DNA of 64,000 nucleotides from Halosaccharopolyspora lacisalsi (GTDB taxonomy: Bacteria > Actinomycetota > Actinomycetes > Mycobacteriales > Pseudonocardiaceae): the NCBI RefSeq assembly GCF_014137975.1, contig NZ_JACGWZ010000007.1:124001-188000 (forward strand). The letters are read 5' to 3'. The notes beneath the pieces are model-generated. The model was given only the letters and a program-made list of their open reading frames with translations, ran no database searches and was not told where the DNA came from. Both the position numbers and the translations under genes were made by a program. Position 1 is the first letter of the stretch, and each line of letters opens with the position of its first letter. Positions 1-7,657 of this stretch are shown one piece after another.

Positions 1-1
1 C

Positions 2-208
2 TCCCCGGTGTTCTCCGGCGACCCGGACTCGATCATTCCCGCCGTGGACTTCGCGCTGTTCCCGCTGAAGAACCCGGGGATCGTCTCGATTCCGCTGTCG
101 TTCGTGTTCGGCGTCATCGGCACCTTCAGGGACGAGGAGCCCGCCGACCGCGCGCGGCAGGCCGAGATGGAGGTGCGCTCGCTGACGGGTATCGGCTCGG
201 AGCGCTGA
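2..208 (+). CDS. C-terminal end of SSS-family sodium/solute (acetate-type) symporter, partial
   Basis: The reading frame is already open at the window edge, so only the last 68 or so residues are present. They match the tail of ActP/MctC-type cation:monocarboxylate symporters: a last membrane segment (NPGIVSIPLSFVFGVIGT), then a charged cytoplasmic tail ending EMEVRSLTGIGSE, which is very characteristic of the acetate/pyruvate branch of the family. The role is inner-membrane Na+-coupled uptake of short-chain monocarboxylates. A strong hairpin follows the stop, and a YiaA/B-type gene converges on it. The exact substrate cannot be read from the tail alone. Confidence 0.8.
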   Translation, partial: SPVFSGDPDSIIPAVDFALFPLKNPGIVSIPLSFVFGVIGTFRDEEPADRARQAEMEVRSLTGIGSER

Positions 209-220
209 CCTCGTCGAACT

Positions 221-252
221 CCGCCCCGCCCGGCCACGACCGGGCGGGGCGG
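221..252. terminator. Bidirectional hairpin terminator
   Basis: A perfect 13-bp GC inverted repeat (221-233 with 240-252, six-base loop) lies between two convergent genes, the symporter and the YiaA/B-like protein. It has no T-run, as is common for actinobacterial terminators. Confidence 0.75.
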
Positions 253-254
253 AT

Positions 255-551
255 TCAGCTCGCCTCCACCTTGAACGGATCGTGCTCGGCGAGCAGCTTG
301 TCCAACCGCGCCTGGTCGACCCTGCTGGAGAGCGTGGTGCCCTCCTGCCGGTCCCGGACGCACTTGGCCAGGGTGAACGCGGAGGTCACCGTGTACAGCA
401 CTCCGAGGCCGAGAAAGCCGCGAACCCAGCCGTCGACGGGCAGATAGACGATGCCCACGGCGACGGCCAGCACCGCGACGGCGAAAGAGATCACGGACTG
501 CACGTAGAACGCGGTCGTCGTGGACGGTCCTGATGGTGTCGGCGCACTCAT
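255..551 (-). CDS. YiaA/YiaB family two-helix membrane protein
   Basis: A 98-residue protein starting MSAPTPSG. It has two hydrophobic helices, about residues 17-38 (AFYVQSVISFAVAVLAVAVG) and 45-65, followed by a conserved-looking cytoplasmic tail (LAKCVRDRQE ... DKLLAEHDPF). This is the layout of the YiaA/YiaB two-helix domain, whose biochemical function is unknown. I chose the ATG at 551 over one three codons upstream because homologues begin just ahead of the first helix. No clear Shine-Dalgarno is visible. It converges on the symporter gene. Confidence 0.75.
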   Translation of the reverse strand: MSAPTPSGPSTTTAFYVQSVISFAVAVLAVAVGIVYLPVDGWVRGFLGLGVLYTVTSAFTLAKCVRDRQEGTTLSSRVDQARLDKLLAEHDPFKVEAS

Positions 552-866
552 GCGACACACACTGCGACATACGTCACCGCTACGTCTTGAGTACGCCTAC
601 TCATCATTTCGTCACGGAAATATCACTCTCGGTGGTGAAACACCGGGCGGACACCCGCTCCGAAGCCGAATACCATGACCTTTCTCATGAACCGGACGAC
701 TTCCCGCTCGAGGGCGCGGGGTCAGTAGCCCGAACGGCGAGCCTGACGCATCTCGCGTGCAACTGCCCACGCGTCCCCCACCGGCCCCAAGTGGCCGAGC
801 TCGTCGGGGCTGACCACGGCCCGGGCTCGCCGCTGCTCGCCTTCCGCAATGCGCGCGCCGGGAACG
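552..866. other. Intergenic region, no gene seen
   Basis: About 315 bases without a convincing gene. It contains the upstream region of the YiaA/B gene, with a short inverted repeat GAGTA-cgcc-TACTC at 589-602 that could be an operator, and an AT-richer stretch at about 600-640. The right part lies downstream of the GAF-ANTAR gene. Nothing else is recognisable. Confidence 0.4.
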
Positions 867-1610
867 TTACGGGTTATCGCCGGAGTCGGAAGGTAGGTGC
901 AGGCGGTGGCTGACTACTTCGCGGGCCACGTCGGACAGCTGGGTGCCGTGGGTGAAGGCGTGGGCGCGGAGTCGGTCGAAGGCGGCGGGCAGACCCACGC
1001 CGAGTTGCACGGAGAGCACTCCGACGGCTTGGTGCACCTCATCACGGGCGGCCGCCGACCCAGTGTCAGGGCGGGCAGCGACTGTCAGCAGCCCGGCCGG
1101 GTCGGTGCGCAGCAGGTGGGCTGCCAGTTCGGCGAAGACGGGCGCGTCCGCCCGGGCCTGCGATGCCAAGGTTCCGGGGCTGGCCCGGTGCGCGGTCAGC
1201 ACACCGACCTGAGTCGCTGCGCTGCGCAGGGGATACGCGAAGATCGCGGCCACGCCGCAGGCCAGTGCTGCCGATCCGAATCCGGGCCATCGACTGGTGC
1301 CCACCTGCAGGTCCGGAATGAGCACCGGGGCGGCGCGGGTGAAAGCCTCGGCGCTGGGGCCTTCGCCGGCAGTCAGGTGCAGTTCTTCGAGACGAGCGCT
1401 GGTGGCCCCGGTGGTGGCCACAGGGTCCTGGTGGATCCGGGGTGGGCCTTCCCCGTCCGCGGCGCGGGACATCAGCGCGACGCTGGCTCCGTCCACGGCC
1501 AGATGCTGGCAGGCGGTTCGGCACAGCACCGTGTTCGTGATCGGTTCGTTGCGGCTGGCCGCAGCTGCGGCAAGCCAGGAGTAAACCGTGGCAACACGGT
1601 TACCAGTCAT
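867..1610 (-). CDS. GAF-ANTAR domain regulator (1)
   Basis: A 247-residue cytoplasmic sensor/RNA-binding protein. The GAF domain is about residues 20-165, with the family signature AGEGPSAEAF at 81-90 and RWPGF at 107-111. The ANTAR domain is about residues 187-236 (VHQAVGVLSVQLG ... LSDVAREVV). ANTAR domains bind paired hexaloop RNA hairpins and prevent transcription termination; the GAF domain usually senses a small ligand or redox state. The ATG at 1610 has a GAAGGA sequence directly abutting it, so the start is uncertain. It is divergent from the MEDS-STAS gene and closely resembles the GAF-ANTAR protein at 4267-4989 (same EGPxxxxF and HQA...LRAHA pattern), suggesting duplication. No ANTAR target hairpin was recognised nearby. 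Confidence 0.85.
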   Translation of the reverse strand: MTGNRVATVYSWLAAAAASRNEPITNTVLCRTACQHLAVDGASVALMSRAADGEGPPRIHQDPVATTGATSARLEELHLTAGEGPSAEAFTRAAPVLIPDLQVGTSRWPGFGSAALACGVAAIFAYPLRSAATQVGVLTAHRASPGTLASQARADAPVFAELAAHLLRTDPAGLLTVAARPDTGSAAARDEVHQAVGVLSVQLGVGLPAAFDRLRAHAFTHGTQLSDVAREVVSHRLHLPSDSGDNP

Positions 1611-1737
1611 TCCTTCATGCTGGCACAGCGCTCCGAGGTGACCGAAGTCCTCGAAAGCCCCGGGGCCGCCAACATCGAGGGGCACGGACAGAAACGGCAG
1701 GGCCGTCCCAGCGCAGGGGAACGCGTCCACAGGGCAC

Positions 1738-2538
1738 TTGTGCTGGGCCTCCACCAGCCGCACGGAGCTTCACGCGCGGGCCGCGCAGTACCTGCTCGAC
1801 GGAATCACCGCCGGCCAGTGGATCGAATACGTCGGCACCGGCAGCACCGAGGGACTGCGTGCCGAGCTGGCCGAACACGAGGCCCTCAACGAGGTGCTGA
1901 CCTCCGGCGGGATCGCCGTGACCCCGGTGGAAGACTTCCACGCCCTCGAGACCGGCAACGACACGGTCGACCCGGAGGCGGCCGTGACCGCCCGCATCGC
2001 GGCCACCAAGCAGGCACTCGCCGAGGGATACACCGGGTTCCGCGCGGTCGTGGACGCCACGGCCGTGGCCATCACCCCGCAGCAGCGGGCAGCCTTCGTG
2101 CGGTTCGAACATCTCATCGAACACGCTACGAGCGCCCTGCCGGTGACCGCACTGTGCGGTCACAACCTCGCAGAGCTCGGCGACACCGCGACGGCCGAGC
2201 TGGCCTGCCTGCACCCGCTGACCAACCTCGAGGTCCCGTTCCAACTCTTCGCCGACCACGACGGCACCCTCACCCTGACCGGCACGATCGACCAGACCTG
2301 CGCGGAGTTGCTCACCCACGCGCTCGGAACCGCCGCCGCCCTGGCCCCCGACCACAAGGTGACCCTCAACGCCCGGGCACTGACCTTCATCGAGCCCGAC
2401 AGACTGCTCGCTCTGGATCACCTCGCCCGCGAGCACGACCGCACCATCGTGCTCCGCAACGCCCCGCCGGCGGTGACCCGGCTGCTCCAGCAACTCCCCC
2501 TCACCCACCTCACCAACGACGCCCCCCAACACACCTGA
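1738..2538 (+). CDS. MEDS-STAS signalling protein with disrupted or unusual N-terminus
   Basis: The N-terminal part (about residues 1-145) matches the MEDS (DcmR-type) sensory domain: LCWASTSRTELHARAAQYL, then WIEYVGTGS, and later ALCGHN. The C-terminal part (about 165-255) is a STAS domain of the anti-sigma-antagonist type (LTLTGTIDQTCAELL). Such proteins usually relay stress or light signals to anti-sigma factors. The conserved GH-LCW motif of MEDS extends two codons upstream of the TTG at 1738, but the frame has no ATG or GTG between the stop at 1639-1641 and that point. A GTG at 1638 opens a plausible leader in another frame. The gene is therefore either TTG-initiated, frameshifted or 5'-truncated. 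It lies in a cluster of GAF-ANTAR regulators. Confidence 0.7.
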   Translation: MCWASTSRTELHARAAQYLLDGITAGQWIEYVGTGSTEGLRAELAEHEALNEVLTSGGIAVTPVEDFHALETGNDTVDPEAAVTARIAATKQALAEGYTGFRAVVDATAVAITPQQRAAFVRFEHLIEHATSALPVTALCGHNLAELGDTATAELACLHPLTNLEVPFQLFADHDGTLTLTGTIDQTCAELLTHALGTAAALAPDHKVTLNARALTFIEPDRLLALDHLAREHDRTIVLRNAPPAVTRLLQQLPLTHLTNDAPQHT

Positions 2539-2824
2539 ACGCGGGTACGCACGCGTCAACTCGATCTGTGTCGCCGGGTGCGTCCCACAGTGATGCGGGC
2601 ATGGCCGCAGGCTTTGCAGGCTCAAGAGATCAGCAGATCAGACCTGCGTCGACCTGCACAGACAGCATCCGCGACCGAAGGAGGCAGCTGTGTGACCATA
2701 CAGTGACCACATAAGGGCACACCTTGACCCGCTCGAAAGTTCCCGCCAAGGCCCACCATCGCCGGGCCTGTCCCCGTAGAGCTCGCCAGTGGAGTGACAG
2801 GTCCAGCGACGTCCGGCTGGATCA

Positions 2825-3065
2825 GTGAAACTGGTCCGCAGCCGTGCCTGGGCCAACGCACGCGCGGACGCGTTCACGGAAGAAGTAGTCGACTCGCCGC
2901 TGGCGAAGCACCCCTGTGGCCTCCGCCACGCGGCGGTATCGACATGGCTCAACGCCGGCGTGGAAGCCACCCGCGTCGCCGAGTGGGCCGGGCACAGCGT
3001 CCAAGCCCTGCTCCGCGTCTACGCGAAATGTCTCGACGGTGGTCCCCGGGTGGCTCCGGGTACGG
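2825..3065 (+). pseudogene. Tyrosine integrase C-terminal remnant A
   Basis: About 80 codons align with the end of the intact integrase at 21547-22911: ADAFTEEVVDSPLAK, then GLRHAAVSTWLNAG, then RVAEWAGHS and LLRVYAKCLDGG. The second catalytic Arg, the GHS His and the Tyr are kept, but everything upstream (about 370 residues, including the first catalytic Arg) is missing, and the reading frame runs into the following repeat. It is the oldest-looking of three integrase ends in the window. I infer it is the stump of an element once inserted at the same tRNA-Tyr site. Confidence 0.8.
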
Positions 3066-3071
3066 CAGGGA

Positions 3072-3118
3072 AGCACGAAAACGACTCCCTGGCCTGTCGG
3101 TGCAGGTCAAGGGGACTT
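3072..3118 (+). repeat. Decayed copy of the integrase-end terminator/att flank
   Basis: This stretch matches the sequence after the intact integrase (22974 on) and at 6310 on, with only a handful of substitutions (AGCACGAAAACG, then CTGGCCTGTCGGTGCAGGTC). The changes destroy the long hairpin, and the tRNA 3' portion that follows in the other two copies is absent here. It marks a third, degenerate end junction behind integrase remnant A. Confidence 0.75.
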
Positions 3119-3355
3119 GCTGGATGCTCACCGGGGCACTGGCCAACGCGCTCCGCAGCGGCGAAAGCTTAAGCGGAGTGATCCGCTTTGAGGTCGGGCC
3201 AAGACGACAGTCGCGAACGGTCGTACTTCGGTGACCGACCACTCGCCGTTTCCGAGCATGACCTGGGATTCAATCCCGTTGCGTAGCTACAATCGCGGGA
3301 CGTACCGGTCGTTCAGCAGTGTGCGGCCATCTCAGGATGTTGGAAGGTGGTCCTG
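3119..3355. promoter_or_regulatory. Intergenic region with possible promoter of the second GAF-ANTAR gene
   Basis: No gene is seen. A TACAAT box at 3288-3293 is a good -10 candidate for the gene at 3356, though no convincing -35 lies at the right spacing. The leader carries GGAAGG at 3341-3346, nine bases before the ATG. Confidence 0.35.
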
Positions 3356-4087
3356 ATGTCGCAGGGGCCCGCGGGTGGTGACACCGGTAATCTTGGGCAG
3401 ATGCTGTCGGTGGCGGCTGAGCGCATGAGCGGGTCGCGCTCGGGTTCGGAGGATGACACGCTGGCGCTGGTCGTGGCGGGCGCTGTGGACACGGTGCCCG
3501 GTGCCGAGCACGCCGGGGTGTCGTTACTCCGAAGCGACGGCGACATCGTCTCGTACACGCCCAGCAGTGAGACGGTCAGCGAGGTCGACCAGCTGCAGTC
3601 CACCTACCGGGAGGGCCCGTGCGTGACCGCGCTGTGGGACGAGCACACCGTGGTCGTCGACGATCTCACCGCGGAGGCTTGGCGCTGGCCGCGCTTCGCC
3701 CCGGAGGCGGCCGCGCACGGGATGGTCAGCATGTTGTCGTTTCAGCTGTTCACACGGGGTGACACGCTGGGAGCGTTGAACCTGTACTCCAGCAAGCCCG
3801 CCAGCTTCGCGTTGGAGGCTCGGAGTCTGGGGGGACTGTTCGCCTCGCACGCGGCGATCGCGCTGGGTGGGGCTCAGCACGTGGCACAGTTGCATCAGGC
3901 ACTGGCCAGCCGAGACCTGATCGGCCAGGCCAAGGGCATGCTCATGGAGCGCTTCGGCCTCGACGACACGGGCGCGTTCGCGATGCTCGTGGACAGCTCG
4001 CAACAGACGAACATGAAGCTCGTCGACGTCGCTCGGTGGCTTACCGGCCAGACAGCCACGCAGGTGGGCAACGGCAAGGGCGATTAA
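3356..4087 (+). CDS. GAF-ANTAR domain regulator (2)
   Basis: A 243-residue protein. The GAF domain is about residues 30-175, with TYREGPCVTAL at 83-93 and WRWPRF at 109-114. The ANTAR domain is about 180-232 (LIGQAKGMLMERFGLD ... LVDVARWL). It is predicted to sense a ligand through GAF and act on RNA by ANTAR antitermination. The ATG at 3356 is preferred over the GTG at 3347 because GGAAGG sits nine bases before it. It is the first of three co-directional GAF-ANTAR genes, but gaps of 180 and 53 bases leave it open whether they form one transcript. Confidence 0.88.
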   Translation: MSQGPAGGDTGNLGQMLSVAAERMSGSRSGSEDDTLALVVAGAVDTVPGAEHAGVSLLRSDGDIVSYTPSSETVSEVDQLQSTYREGPCVTALWDEHTVVVDDLTAEAWRWPRFAPEAAAHGMVSMLSFQLFTRGDTLGALNLYSSKPASFALEARSLGGLFASHAAIALGGAQHVAQLHQALASRDLIGQAKGMLMERFGLDDTGAFAMLVDSSQQTNMKLVDVARWLTGQTATQVGNGKGD

Positions 4088-4266
4088 CACGCGGGGCCGT
4101 GGGGAACACGACCGAGAGGTCGTCTGCGCGCCCGGGCACGTTGATGACTCAGGCCCCACCGGTTCAACTTCAGGAGCCGGTGGGACCGCCACGCCATCGG
4201 CGTGCCGCTCTCGTTCGGGCAGGCACGGGCTAGTCTGGCTGCAGCCTGCACAGACCGGAGCGGACC

Positions 4267-4989
4267 ATGACTGACGAGCGGCGCCAGCAGCTGGAAGCGC
4301 AGCTGGTCGCCGACACGACCACCGACGGGGGCAGTCCCGCGCCGCGCATCAAGGCATTGTGCGCGCTGGCGACCTCGGAACTAGCGGTCTCCGGGACAGG
4401 GGCGACGGTACTCAGCGAGTTCGACGACGACGGGCAGTCCCCGCGCCGTGGCCTCATACACGCCACCAATGCCATCAGCAGCGGGTTGGAGGATCTGCAG
4501 CTGACCGTCGGTGAGGGGCCGTGCCTGGACACCTTCAGCACGGGCGGGCCGGTGCTGATTGCGGAGCTGCAGCAGGCGAGCGAACGGTGGCCGGCGTTCA
4601 CCCCGGCCGCCCTCGATCTGGGCGCGGTAGCGGTGTTCTCGTTCCCGCTGCAGATCGGAGTGGTCCGCCTGGGCTCGCTGGACCTCTACCGCGACACCGA
4701 CGGCTCGCTGTCCGACGCGCAACTGTCCGACGCCCTGATCGTGGCCGATCTGATGACCCAGGCAGTCATAGCCGAACTCGAAGGCCACTCCACCGACGAC
4801 GTGAGCTGGCTGGCCAACCCACACGCCCAAATCCACCAGGCCTCCGGGATGGTCCAGGTCCAGCTGCAGACGACCACCGAAGCCGCCCTGCTGCATCTGC
4901 GGGCCCACGCGTACTCCCACGAGCTGTCGATCACCGAGGTCGCACGCCGGGTCGTGGCTCGTGAGCTGCGCTTTCCCGCCGAGACCTGA
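4267..4989 (+). CDS. GAF-ANTAR domain regulator (3)
   Basis: A 240-residue protein. The GAF domain is about residues 25-170, with VGEGPCLDTF at 81-90 and RWPAF at 107-111. The ANTAR domain is about 184-232 (QIHQASGMVQVQLQ ... ITEVARRVVARELRF). It is the closest relative in the window of the divergent GAF-ANTAR protein at 867-1610. GGAGCGG lies just upstream of the ATG. Predicted to be a cytoplasmic RNA-binding antiterminator; the target is unknown. Confidence 0.88.
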   Translation: MTDERRQQLEAQLVADTTTDGGSPAPRIKALCALATSELAVSGTGATVLSEFDDDGQSPRRGLIHATNAISSGLEDLQLTVGEGPCLDTFSTGGPVLIAELQQASERWPAFTPAALDLGAVAVFSFPLQIGVVRLGSLDLYRDTDGSLSDAQLSDALIVADLMTQAVIAELEGHSTDDVSWLANPHAQIHQASGMVQVQLQTTTEAALLHLRAHAYSHELSITEVARRVVARELRFPAET

Positions 4990-5042
4990 GCCACGCAACG
5001 ATGGTGAGTACTCGGTACACGATGACGAGGACTAGCGAGACG

Positions 5043-5801
5043 ATGAGTAACGAACGTGAACAGCGGTTGGCCCAGACCTTCGTGGCCCTGTCGGACACGC
5101 TGGTCGACGACTTCGACGTGCTGGACTTTCTCTGCTTGCTGGCCGAGCGTTCCGCCGAACTGCTGGACGTGACAGCTGCCGGGGTGATCCTGTCCGACCA
5201 GCGCGGCGGCTGGCACCCCACCGCCGCATCCTCCGAGGACGCCCAGCTGCTGGAACTGTTCACCGCCCAAACCCGGGAGGGCCCGTTCCTGGAGTGCCTC
5301 CGCAGCGGTGCACCGGTCGCCATCCCGGACCTGAGCGCGGAGTCCGAACGCTGGCCCCACTTCACCGAAACCGCCCTGGCGGCAGGGTTCCACGCCGCCT
5401 ACGCCGTACCGATGCGGCTACGCCGCGAGAGCATCGGAGCGCTCACGCTGCTCAACACCGAGGCGGTAGGCGTGGACGAGACCAGCACCCAGCTGGGCCA
5501 GGCACTGGCCGACGTCGCCACCGTCGGACTGCTGCACCAGCGTTCGGTCCAGCGAAACGAGGTCCTGCACGAGCAGCTGCAGGCCACCCTGCACCACCGC
5601 ACCGTCATCGAACAGGCCAAGGGCGTGCTCGCCGAACACGGCGGCCTCACCATGCAACAGGCCTTCGAACTGCTGCGCGGCTACGCCCGCACCAACGGCC
5701 AACACCTGTCGCACATCGCCTGCAGCCTCGCCGACGGCACCATCAACCCCGCCGACCTCCTCGCCCACCACGCCTTCGTCGGCCTACAACGACAGGAGTG
5801 A
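5043..5801 (+). CDS. GAF-ANTAR domain regulator (4)
   Basis: A 252-residue protein counted from the ATG at 5043 (MSNEREQRLAQTF); in-frame starts as far up as 5001 are possible and no Shine-Dalgarno decides. The GAF domain is about residues 25-165, with REGPFLECL at 78-86 and RWPHF at 103-107. The ANTAR domain is about 182-235 (VIEQAKGVLAEHGGL ... LSHIACSLADG). It ends only some 40 bases before integrase remnant B, so the boundary of this signalling block coincides with an integration scar. Function is inferred from domains only. Confidence 0.85.
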   Translation: MSNEREQRLAQTFVALSDTLVDDFDVLDFLCLLAERSAELLDVTAAGVILSDQRGGWHPTAASSEDAQLLELFTAQTREGPFLECLRSGAPVAIPDLSAESERWPHFTETALAAGFHAAYAVPMRLRRESIGALTLLNTEAVGVDETSTQLGQALADVATVGLLHQRSVQRNEVLHEQLQATLHHRTVIEQAKGVLAEHGGLTMQQAFELLRGYARTNGQHLSHIACSLADGTINPADLLAHHAFVGLQRQE

Positions 5802-5839
5802 CCCGCGACCTCCGGCGGCGAAGACTCGAGGATCGCGGG

Positions 5840-6395
5840 GAGGCCCGTGCCGTGTTCGCCAGAGCTCACCTCGTTCCTGCACCACCACCTGGCGCCCTAC
5901 GGGACGGCGCCGGACGGTCGACTGCTCCGGGGCAAGCGCGTCGGTGGGCGACTCGCCAGCTCCGTCTGCGGGCAAGCCTGGGCCGAGGATCGCGCCGATG
6001 CGTTCACGGAGGAGGTGGCCGCCTCGCCGCTGGCGAAGCGCTCGTATGACCTCCGCCACGCAGCCGTCTCGACGTGGCTCAATGCCGGTGTCGAACCCAC
6101 TCGGGTAGCCGAGCGGGCCGGGCACAGCGTGCACGTGCTGCTTCGGGTCCACGCCAAGTGCCTTGACGGGGGAGAGCAGTCCGCCCGCCAACAGACAGAG
6201 AAGGCACTCAGGTCCTCCAGGCCCCTCCTGCTCGGAGTCCCTACCGCTCTGGGCACGCATTGGGCAGAAGCACTCGGAAGCAGCCGGACAGCCACGGACA
6301 CGACCGGAGGAGCACGAAAACGGCCCCCTGGCCTGTCGGTGCAGGTCAGGGGGCCGTTTTGGCAGGTGTGCCGGGTAGAGGATTCGAACCTCTGA
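5840..6395 (+). pseudogene. Tyrosine integrase C-terminal remnant B, catalytic Tyr replaced by His
   Basis: The homology starts at the RxVPCSPELT motif (about residue 330 of the intact integrase) and covers FLHHHL.PYGTA, DAFTEEVAASPLAK, YDLRHAAVSTWLNAG, AGHS and ARQQTEKAL. The nucleophile position reads RVHAKCL instead of RVYAKCL (CAC at 6150-6152), so this fragment could not recombine. The frame then runs on through the terminator and into the truncated tRNA-Tyr copy, stopping at 6395. It shares DAFTEEV and CLDGG with remnant A more than with the intact enzyme, so it is probably from a different but related element. It is adjacent to the left att repeat. Confidence 0.85.
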
Positions 6396-6419
6396 AGCTT
6401 TCGCGGCTGATTTACAGTC
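6309..6419. repeat. Left att repeat (truncated tRNA-Tyr 3' end)
   Basis: Direct repeat of 22973-23083, differing only at 6360 and 6365. It contains a hairpin terminator (6317-6360) and, from 6369 to 6419, the tRNA-Tyr 3' half read on the minus strand: acceptor end, T-arm, variable arm and anticodon region. Identity stops at 6419 in the anticodon stem, so this copy cannot make a tRNA. It is the expected product of site-specific integration at the anticodon loop. Confidence 0.9.
6317..6360. terminator. Long hairpin terminator inside left att repeat
   Basis: Perfect 14-bp arms (6317-6330 with 6347-6360) start with AAAA and end with TTTT, so the hairpin could terminate in both directions. The same structure follows the intact integrase. 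Confidence 0.8.
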
Positions 6420-6563
6420 CTCAGTCGATCACCCTCGATCAAGCCTTTTACCTGCGTAAATATCTTCGCTGCTGCCCTTCGGCGGCGACCTTGTACGCGC
6501 ATTGTTCACACACCCCCGCCAGAGGGGTTCGTATTGTTCCTCAGAGAGGTAGCGTGAGCACAC

Positions 6564-7127
6564 ATGGAGCTTGCCCCGCGGGCCGCCGAGGTGGCCGAGT
6601 CCTTCGTCAAGCCGCTGGGACGCCGGTGGCTGCACGTCCAGGCCGTCGCTACCCGCGCGGCCGAGTTGGAACAGGCTGTCGCTCCAGGCGACCGGGACAC
6701 CTTGCGGGCCGCTGCCTGGCTCCACGACATCGGATACGCCCCCGAGATCGGGCACACCAGGTTCCACCCCCTCGATGGAGCCCGCTATCTCCGCGGACAG
6801 GGCTGGCCAGACACGATCGTGAACCTGGTCGCCCATCACTCAGGCGCTCGCTTCGAAGCCGAGGAACGTGGCCTTTATCACGAACTGGCCGACTTCCCGT
6901 TCGAGGACTCTCCCCTGCTCGACACCCTGGCCGCCGCCGACCTGACCACGGGGCCAGCAGGCGAACACTTCACCTACGACGAGCGCATGGACGAGATCCT
7001 GAGCCGCTACTCCCCCGACAACGCCGTTCACCGCACATGGACCCGAGCACGACCGGTGATCGCCAAAGCCGTGGCTCGCACCGAACACCGCCTCGCCCGA
7101 GGCTCTCAGTCAAGCTCAACGAGCTAG
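6564..7127 (+). CDS. HD-domain metal-dependent phosphohydrolase-like protein
   Basis: A 187-residue protein with the HD pattern: H24 (WLHVQAV), H54-D55 (AAWLHDIGYAPE), H91-H92 (VAHHSG) and a later Asp in LAAADLTTG. HD proteins bind two metals and hydrolyse phosphate esters, often nucleotides. The sequence resembles stand-alone HD/HDIG proteins found widely in actinobacteria; the substrate cannot be told. The start ATG has only a weak upstream purine run. It is the first gene inside the left att repeat and is probably cargo. Confidence 0.8.
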   Translation: MELAPRAAEVAESFVKPLGRRWLHVQAVATRAAELEQAVAPGDRDTLRAAAWLHDIGYAPEIGHTRFHPLDGARYLRGQGWPDTIVNLVAHHSGARFEAEERGLYHELADFPFEDSPLLDTLAAADLTTGPAGEHFTYDERMDEILSRYSPDNAVHRTWTRARPVIAKAVARTEHRLARGSQSSSTS

Positions 7128-7280
7128 AAAGCATCCATCGTGTGTCCGTCTCACTGAGGGATCCGCTAGTGAACAAGATCGCGGCGAGTCTACGCCGTAG
7201 GCGCGCGTCGACCGATGAGTTCGGCCACGTCGGATTGTCCTTCTCTGCGACGGCCGATCGACCCGACCAAGGAGCACCAC

Positions 7281-7568
7281 ATGGTTATTGTCGCGGGACA
7301 CCTCGTCGTTGCCCCAGAACATCGGGAATCCTACCTCGCCGACTGCGTGAGCGTCGTCGAAAAGGCTCGCCGCACAACCGGCTGCCTCGACTTCGCCATC
7401 ACCGCCGACCTGGTGGATCCCGGCCGCATCGACATCTTCGAGTGCTGGGAGTCGCAAGCGGCCGTCAAGGCTTTCCGGGGCAGTGGCCCCAGCGAAGAGC
7501 AGGACGCCGCGACGCTCGCCGCCTCCGTGTCGGAGTACGACGTCGCGGATGTGCGTTCCCTGACCTAA
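7281..7568 (+). CDS. Antibiotic biosynthesis monooxygenase (ABM)-fold protein
   Basis: A 95-residue protein starting MVIVAGHLVV. It has the ABM ferredoxin-like pattern: an N-terminal strand, a central RTTGCLDFAITADLVDPGR turn, then FECWESQAAVKAF and a C-terminal strand. Members are small dimeric cofactor-free oxygenases or heme-degrading proteins. I chose the ATG at 7281 because AAGGAG lies about six bases upstream; the longer in-frame version has no such site. It converges on the Old Yellow Enzyme gene across a strong hairpin. The substrate is unknown. Confidence 0.82.
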   Translation: MVIVAGHLVVAPEHRESYLADCVSVVEKARRTTGCLDFAITADLVDPGRIDIFECWESQAAVKAFRGSGPSEEQDAATLAASVSEYDVADVRSLT

Positions 7569-7621
7569 CCGGGCTCTGCCGTTGGTATCCCACGCAGGAT
7601 CGCTATGTGACGTAGCTTGAT

Positions 7622-7652
7622 CCCGCCTGCACCCGTCGTGGGTGCAGGCGGG
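7622..7652. terminator. Bidirectional hairpin terminator
   Basis: Perfect 13-bp arms (7622-7634 with 7640-7652) with a five-base loop, between the convergent ABM and Old Yellow Enzyme genes. Confidence 0.8.
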
Positions 7653-7657
7653 GCGGG

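Noticed and set aside
897-2714. 605-codon open frame on the plus strand
   Set aside because: It is opposite the GAF-ANTAR gene and shifted against the MEDS-STAS gene; Arg/Gly-rich shadow typical of high-GC DNA.
3158-3175. GCGAAAGCTT resembling the tRNA-Tyr variable arm in the opposite orientation
   Set aside because: Only about ten bases match and no stems can be formed; taken as chance.
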